Of a stretch of 8,952 bases of DNA, positions 6,559-8,952 are shown in pieces. Both the position numbers and the translations under genes were made by a program. Numbering within the stretch: position 1 is the stretch's first letter; each line of letters starts with the position of its first letter. The notes beneath the pieces are model-generated. The model did no database searches and was not told the DNA's origin. It was given only the letters and a program-made list of their open reading frames with translations. Source of the DNA: Clostridia bacterium (GTDB taxonomy: Bacteria; Bacillota_A; Clostridia; Christensenellales; CAG-138); assembly GCA_017556125.1 (NCBI GenBank), contig JAFZCW010000034.1, positions 1 through 8,952 of the forward strand. The letters are read 5' to 3'.

Positions 6559-7320
6559 ATGGAAAAAGAATTTGACGCTGTCTTTTACGATCTCGGAGGC
6601 ACGCTCCGCCTTGTAGAGCGCGACGCGGAATTTGAAGCGGAGGCGCGCCGCAAAATCGCGGAAATGTGCGGAGAGACCGGCGATCCGGACGAATTCTGCA
6701 AGTTTCTGGATTACCGTTATGCCGGATACCGGAAATGGTGCTTTGAAACGATGCGGGAAGCGCCGGAGGAAGAGCTCTGGACGAAATGGCTGGCGCCGGA
6801 ATATCCCCGCGATCTGATCAGAAAGAACGCGATCGAGCTCACGATCGAATACCGCAACAAGGACGGCCGCCGGGTCGTGGCGCCGAACGGAGCCCAGTCC
6901 ATCAAGGACCTGTACGCGAACGGATACAAGCTCGGCATCATCTCCAATCTCGTGACCTCCCAGGAGATCCCGCGCTGGCTGAAGGAGGACGGTCTTGAGC
7001 AGTACTTCGGCGCCGTCCTGCTGTCCTGCGTGGAGGGAATCAGAAAACCGGATCCCGCCATCTCCAACAAGGCCTGCGCGCTGCTCGGGGTCAAGCCGGA
7101 GCGGTGCGTATATATCGGCGACAACCTGAAACGGGACGTGGAAGGCACCCGCCTTGCCGGGTACGGCATGTTTATTCTGTATACCACGCCCGAAAAGCTC
7201 GCCAAGGAAAAGATCACGGACGAGAACCGTCCCGACGCGGTCATATTTGATTTCAGCGAATTGAAGGAACTGTTCCCGAAAGCGCCGCATGTGGCGTGGG
7301 ACAAGGTACGGAGGGTATGA
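6559..7320 (+). CDS. HAD4: HAD-superfamily (subfamily I) hydrolase-like protein with DxGGT motif I
   Basis: This 253-residue protein has motif I DLGGT (D11; G13 in place of the acid/base Asp), motif II IISN (S129), motif III RKPDP (K163) and motif IV GDNLKRD (D188, D193). The cap holds EAPEEELWTKW (67-77), near identical to HAD5's EAPESMLWTRW, and RRVVAPNG (104-111) matches RVVVPNG there, so HAD4 and HAD5 are close paralogues. Start: ATG at 6559, with AGGAG seven bases upstream. Its stop codon is four bases before the HAD5 start, which indicates coupled translation. It shares a 19-base identical DNA word with HAD3 at the motif III region. The substrate is unknown. Confidence 0.88.
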   Translation: MEKEFDAVFYDLGGTLRLVERDAEFEAEARRKIAEMCGETGDPDEFCKFLDYRYAGYRKWCFETMREAPEEELWTKWLAPEYPRDLIRKNAIELTIEYRNKDGRRVVAPNGAQSIKDLYANGYKLGIISNLVTSQEIPRWLKEDGLEQYFGAVLLSCVEGIRKPDPAISNKACALLGVKPERCVYIGDNLKRDVEGTRLAGYGMFILYTTPEKLAKEKITDENRPDAVIFDFSELKELFPKAPHVAWDKVRRV

Positions 7321-7324
7321 ACAG

Positions 7325-8101
7325 ATGATCAACGGCATCAAAGCAGTATTTCTGGATCTCGGCGGGACGTTCCGGATCGTCGATGAAACCAACAAGCCGT
7401 ATATCCGCGAGGCGCGCAGCCGTATCGCGGATATTTGCGGTACGGACATGGATCCGGATTCGTTTTACGACTTTCTCAACAAGCGGTACGACACCTACCG
7501 CACCTGGGCGCTGAAGTATATGTGCGAAGCGCCGGAATCCATGCTCTGGACGAGATGGCTCGTTCCGGAATGGGACAAAGAAAAGATCGAAAAGGCGGCC
7601 GTCGAGCTGACCTACTGCTTCCGCAGGGCAAAGGGGGAGCGGGTCGTGGTGCCCAACGGCATCGACACGGTCAGGAAACTGATCGGCCGCGGATACAAGG
7701 TCGGGATCATCAGCGATCTGGTCGGCACGGCCGAGATCGACGAATGGCTCGACAAGGACGGCATCCGCGATCTGTTCTGCACCGTGCAGCAGTCTTCTGT
7801 CACGATGCTCCGTAAGCCGCATCCGGCCATCTATTTCCTGGCGCTCAGCGACGCCGGCGTCCGTCCGGAAGAGAGCTGCTTTGTGGGGGACAACCTGAAG
7901 CGCGACATCATCGGCGCGAAAGAGTCCATGTTTGCCGGAACGGTCGGCGTGGAATACCCGGGCGGGATCGAGTTCAAGCTGACGGAAGAGAACCGGCCGG
8001 ACTGCATCATCCATCATTTTGAAGAACTGCTGAACGTATTTCCCGGAGAAGGGGTTTTCGATCCCGGCCAGGCCGAGGATCCGGCTCCCCGCATTCATTG
8101 A
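7325..8101 (+). CDS. HAD5: HAD-superfamily (subfamily I) hydrolase-like protein with DxGGT motif I
   Basis: This 258-residue protein has motif I DLGGT (D11; G13 in place of the acid/base Asp), motif II IISD (S130, with Asp instead of the Asn that follows in the other copies), motif III RKPHP (K164) and motif IV GDNLKRD (D189, D194). The cap holds EAPESMLWTRW (68-78). A C-terminal tail of about 20 residues after the last core helix is rich in Pro, Gly and acidic residues. Start: ATG at 7325 is chosen because GGAGGG lies nine bases upstream. An in-frame ATG at 7289 would overlap HAD4 by 32 bases and add 12 residues unlike the other copies. It is the fourth gene in the operon, 35 bases before the iPGM-like gene. 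The closest paralogue in the window is HAD4. The substrate is unknown. Confidence 0.87.
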   Translation: MINGIKAVFLDLGGTFRIVDETNKPYIREARSRIADICGTDMDPDSFYDFLNKRYDTYRTWALKYMCEAPESMLWTRWLVPEWDKEKIEKAAVELTYCFRRAKGERVVVPNGIDTVRKLIGRGYKVGIISDLVGTAEIDEWLDKDGIRDLFCTVQQSSVTMLRKPHPAIYFLALSDAGVRPEESCFVGDNLKRDIIGAKESMFAGTVGVEYPGGIEFKLTEENRPDCIIHHFEELLNVFPGEGVFDPGQAEDPAPRIH

Positions 8102-8136
8102 ACGGAAACGCATCATAGAGAAGGAGCGATCAGAAT

Positions 8137-8952
8137 ATGGCAAACTATAAACTGGCAGGCGGCGACGCACTGGCGCGTGCGGTCGAGAAGCTTTACGTGA
8201 ACGGCGGATCAGAATACCATTTTGAGCCGATGAACCTGACGGACGCGGAGGGGAATCCGGTCGGACTCGTGAAGCCCGGCGACGGCGTGATCTTCTGCTG
8301 CCGCAGAGGGGAGCGCGAGACGGAGCTGACGGACGCCTTTACCGATCCGCAGTTCAAGGGATTCGAACGCAAGATGATCGATCCTCTTGATTTTGTGATC
8401 CTGACCATGTACAGCGAAAAATACACGTATCTGCCGATCGCGTTCGCGCCGTCGAAAGTGCAGAAGACGCTCGCGGAGGTCCTGTCCGAAAACGGAAAGA
8501 CCCAGATGCACCTGGCGGAGAGCGAGAAATACGCCCATGTGACGTTCTTTTTCAACGGCGGAAACCAGCATCCCTTCCAGGGAGAGGACGATATCCGGAT
8601 CCCCTCGCCGAAAGGAGTTCCGTTCGAAACGGTTCCCGAGCTGAAGATCGAGGAAGTTTCGGAAACGCTCTGCAAGGGGATCGACAAGGGATATGATTTC
8701 ATCGTGACAAACTTCGCAAACGGCGACGTGATCGGTCACACGTCAAGCGATTCGGCAAAGCCCGTCGCCTGCGAAGCGATCAGCAGGTATGTGGGGAAAA
8801 CTGTTGCTTATGCACGCGCACACGGATACAATGTTCTTGTAACGGCAGATCACGGAAACATCGAGATCCTGCACACGCCGGAAGGCAAGCCCCATGTTTC
8901 GCACACGACGAATCTCGTGGCCTGCATCGCGGTCGGCGAGGGAACGGAACAG
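8137..8952 (+). CDS. Shortened homologue of cofactor-independent phosphoglycerate mutase (C-terminal end off window)
   Basis: 272 residues are visible and the frame is open at the edge. They align with about residues 205 onward of GpmI: VIF-C-C-R-R-G-E-R (51-60) keeps the two Arg of the VIFFNFRxDR motif (R57, R60); ESEKYAHVTFFFNGG (128-142) keeps K131; FANGDVIGH (193-201) keeps D197 and H201; TADHGN (236-241) keeps D238 and H239; SHTTN (255-259) keeps H256. So one metal site is complete and the second is half present. The GpmI N-terminus, with the first metal-binding Asp, the nucleophilic Ser and several substrate-binding residues, is absent. It cannot be restored by a longer start: an in-frame TAG lies at 8116-8118. 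ATG at 8137 has AAGGAG ten bases upstream. Reading frame and motifs look maintained, so a working protein is more likely than a relic. Ordinary mutase activity through a phosphoserine is not expected. Confidence 0.85.
   Translation, partial: MANYKLAGGDALARAVEKLYVNGGSEYHFEPMNLTDAEGNPVGLVKPGDGVIFCCRRGERETELTDAFTDPQFKGFERKMIDPLDFVILTMYSEKYTYLPIAFAPSKVQKTLAEVLSENGKTQMHLAESEKYAHVTFFFNGGNQHPFQGEDDIRIPSPKGVPFETVPELKIEEVSETLCKGIDKGYDFIVTNFANGDVIGHTSSDSAKPVACEAISRYVGKTVAYARAHGYNVLVTADHGNIEILHTPEGKPHVSHTTNLVACIAVGEGTEQ

Noticed and set aside
7289..7324. Upstream ATG at 7289 as the HAD5 start
   Set aside because: It would overlap HAD4, adds 12 residues not seen in the other copies, and has no ribosome binding site as good as GGAGGG before ATG 7325.
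8102..8136. A missing N-terminal half of phosphoglycerate mutase encoded upstream in another frame (frameshift)
   Set aside because: Upstream sequence is the intact HAD5 gene and a 35-base spacer. No frame there encodes GpmI N-terminal motifs, and an in-frame stop is present at 8116-8118.

Overview
The window looks like a chromosomal metabolic locus from a Gram-positive, Firmicutes-type bacterium, most likely a Clostridia-class (Lachnospiraceae/Oscillospiraceae-like) anaerobe of fairly high G+C. The basis is strong AGGAGG-type ribosome binding sites before nearly every gene, consensus sigma-A-type promoters with TTGACA -35 boxes, a LacI/GalR-type regulator, and tightly packed operons. The genus is an inference from style, not from a marker gene. 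There are no phage, transposon, CRISPR or RNA genes.

Layout. On the minus strand, reading leftward from 4741: a LacI-family regulator, a PHP-domain protein, a PfkB-family sugar kinase and an MgtC/SapB-family membrane protein form one operon ending at a hairpin (1285-1312). Next, still on the minus strand, a separate promoter (about 1204-1233) drives a HAD-superfamily protein (HAD1) and then the start of an ABC-transporter permease that runs off the left edge. On the plus strand, divergent from the regulator, a promoter at 4912-4941 drives HAD2, HAD3, HAD4, HAD5 and a shortened homologue of cofactor-independent phosphoglycerate mutase that runs off the right edge. The longest gap without a gene is the 251-bp divergent promoter region 4742-4992. 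Coding runs to both edges.

How it fits together. All three promoters carry the same 14-bp operator, consensus CGNAAACGTTTNCG (1175-1188, 4770-4783, 4950-4963). It lies at the same distance from the -10 box in the two divergent promoters. The LacI-type protein therefore very probably controls itself and both flanking operons. The regulon combines a binding-protein-dependent uptake system, a sugar kinase, a PHP metal hydrolase, a truncated alkaline-phosphatase-superfamily protein and five HAD proteins. This is an unusual concentration of phosphoryl-transfer folds around one uptake system.

The most unusual points are two. All five HAD proteins carry DxG[GN]T instead of DxDxT in motif I, so all lack the usual general acid/base Asp. 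The phosphoglycerate-mutase-like protein starts where the family's N-terminal ~200 residues should already have passed: an in-frame stop lies just before its start codon, and the nucleophilic Ser and half of one metal site are absent. The substrate is not identifiable from sequence alone. A phosphorylated or to-be-phosphorylated sugar or polyol is the working inference.
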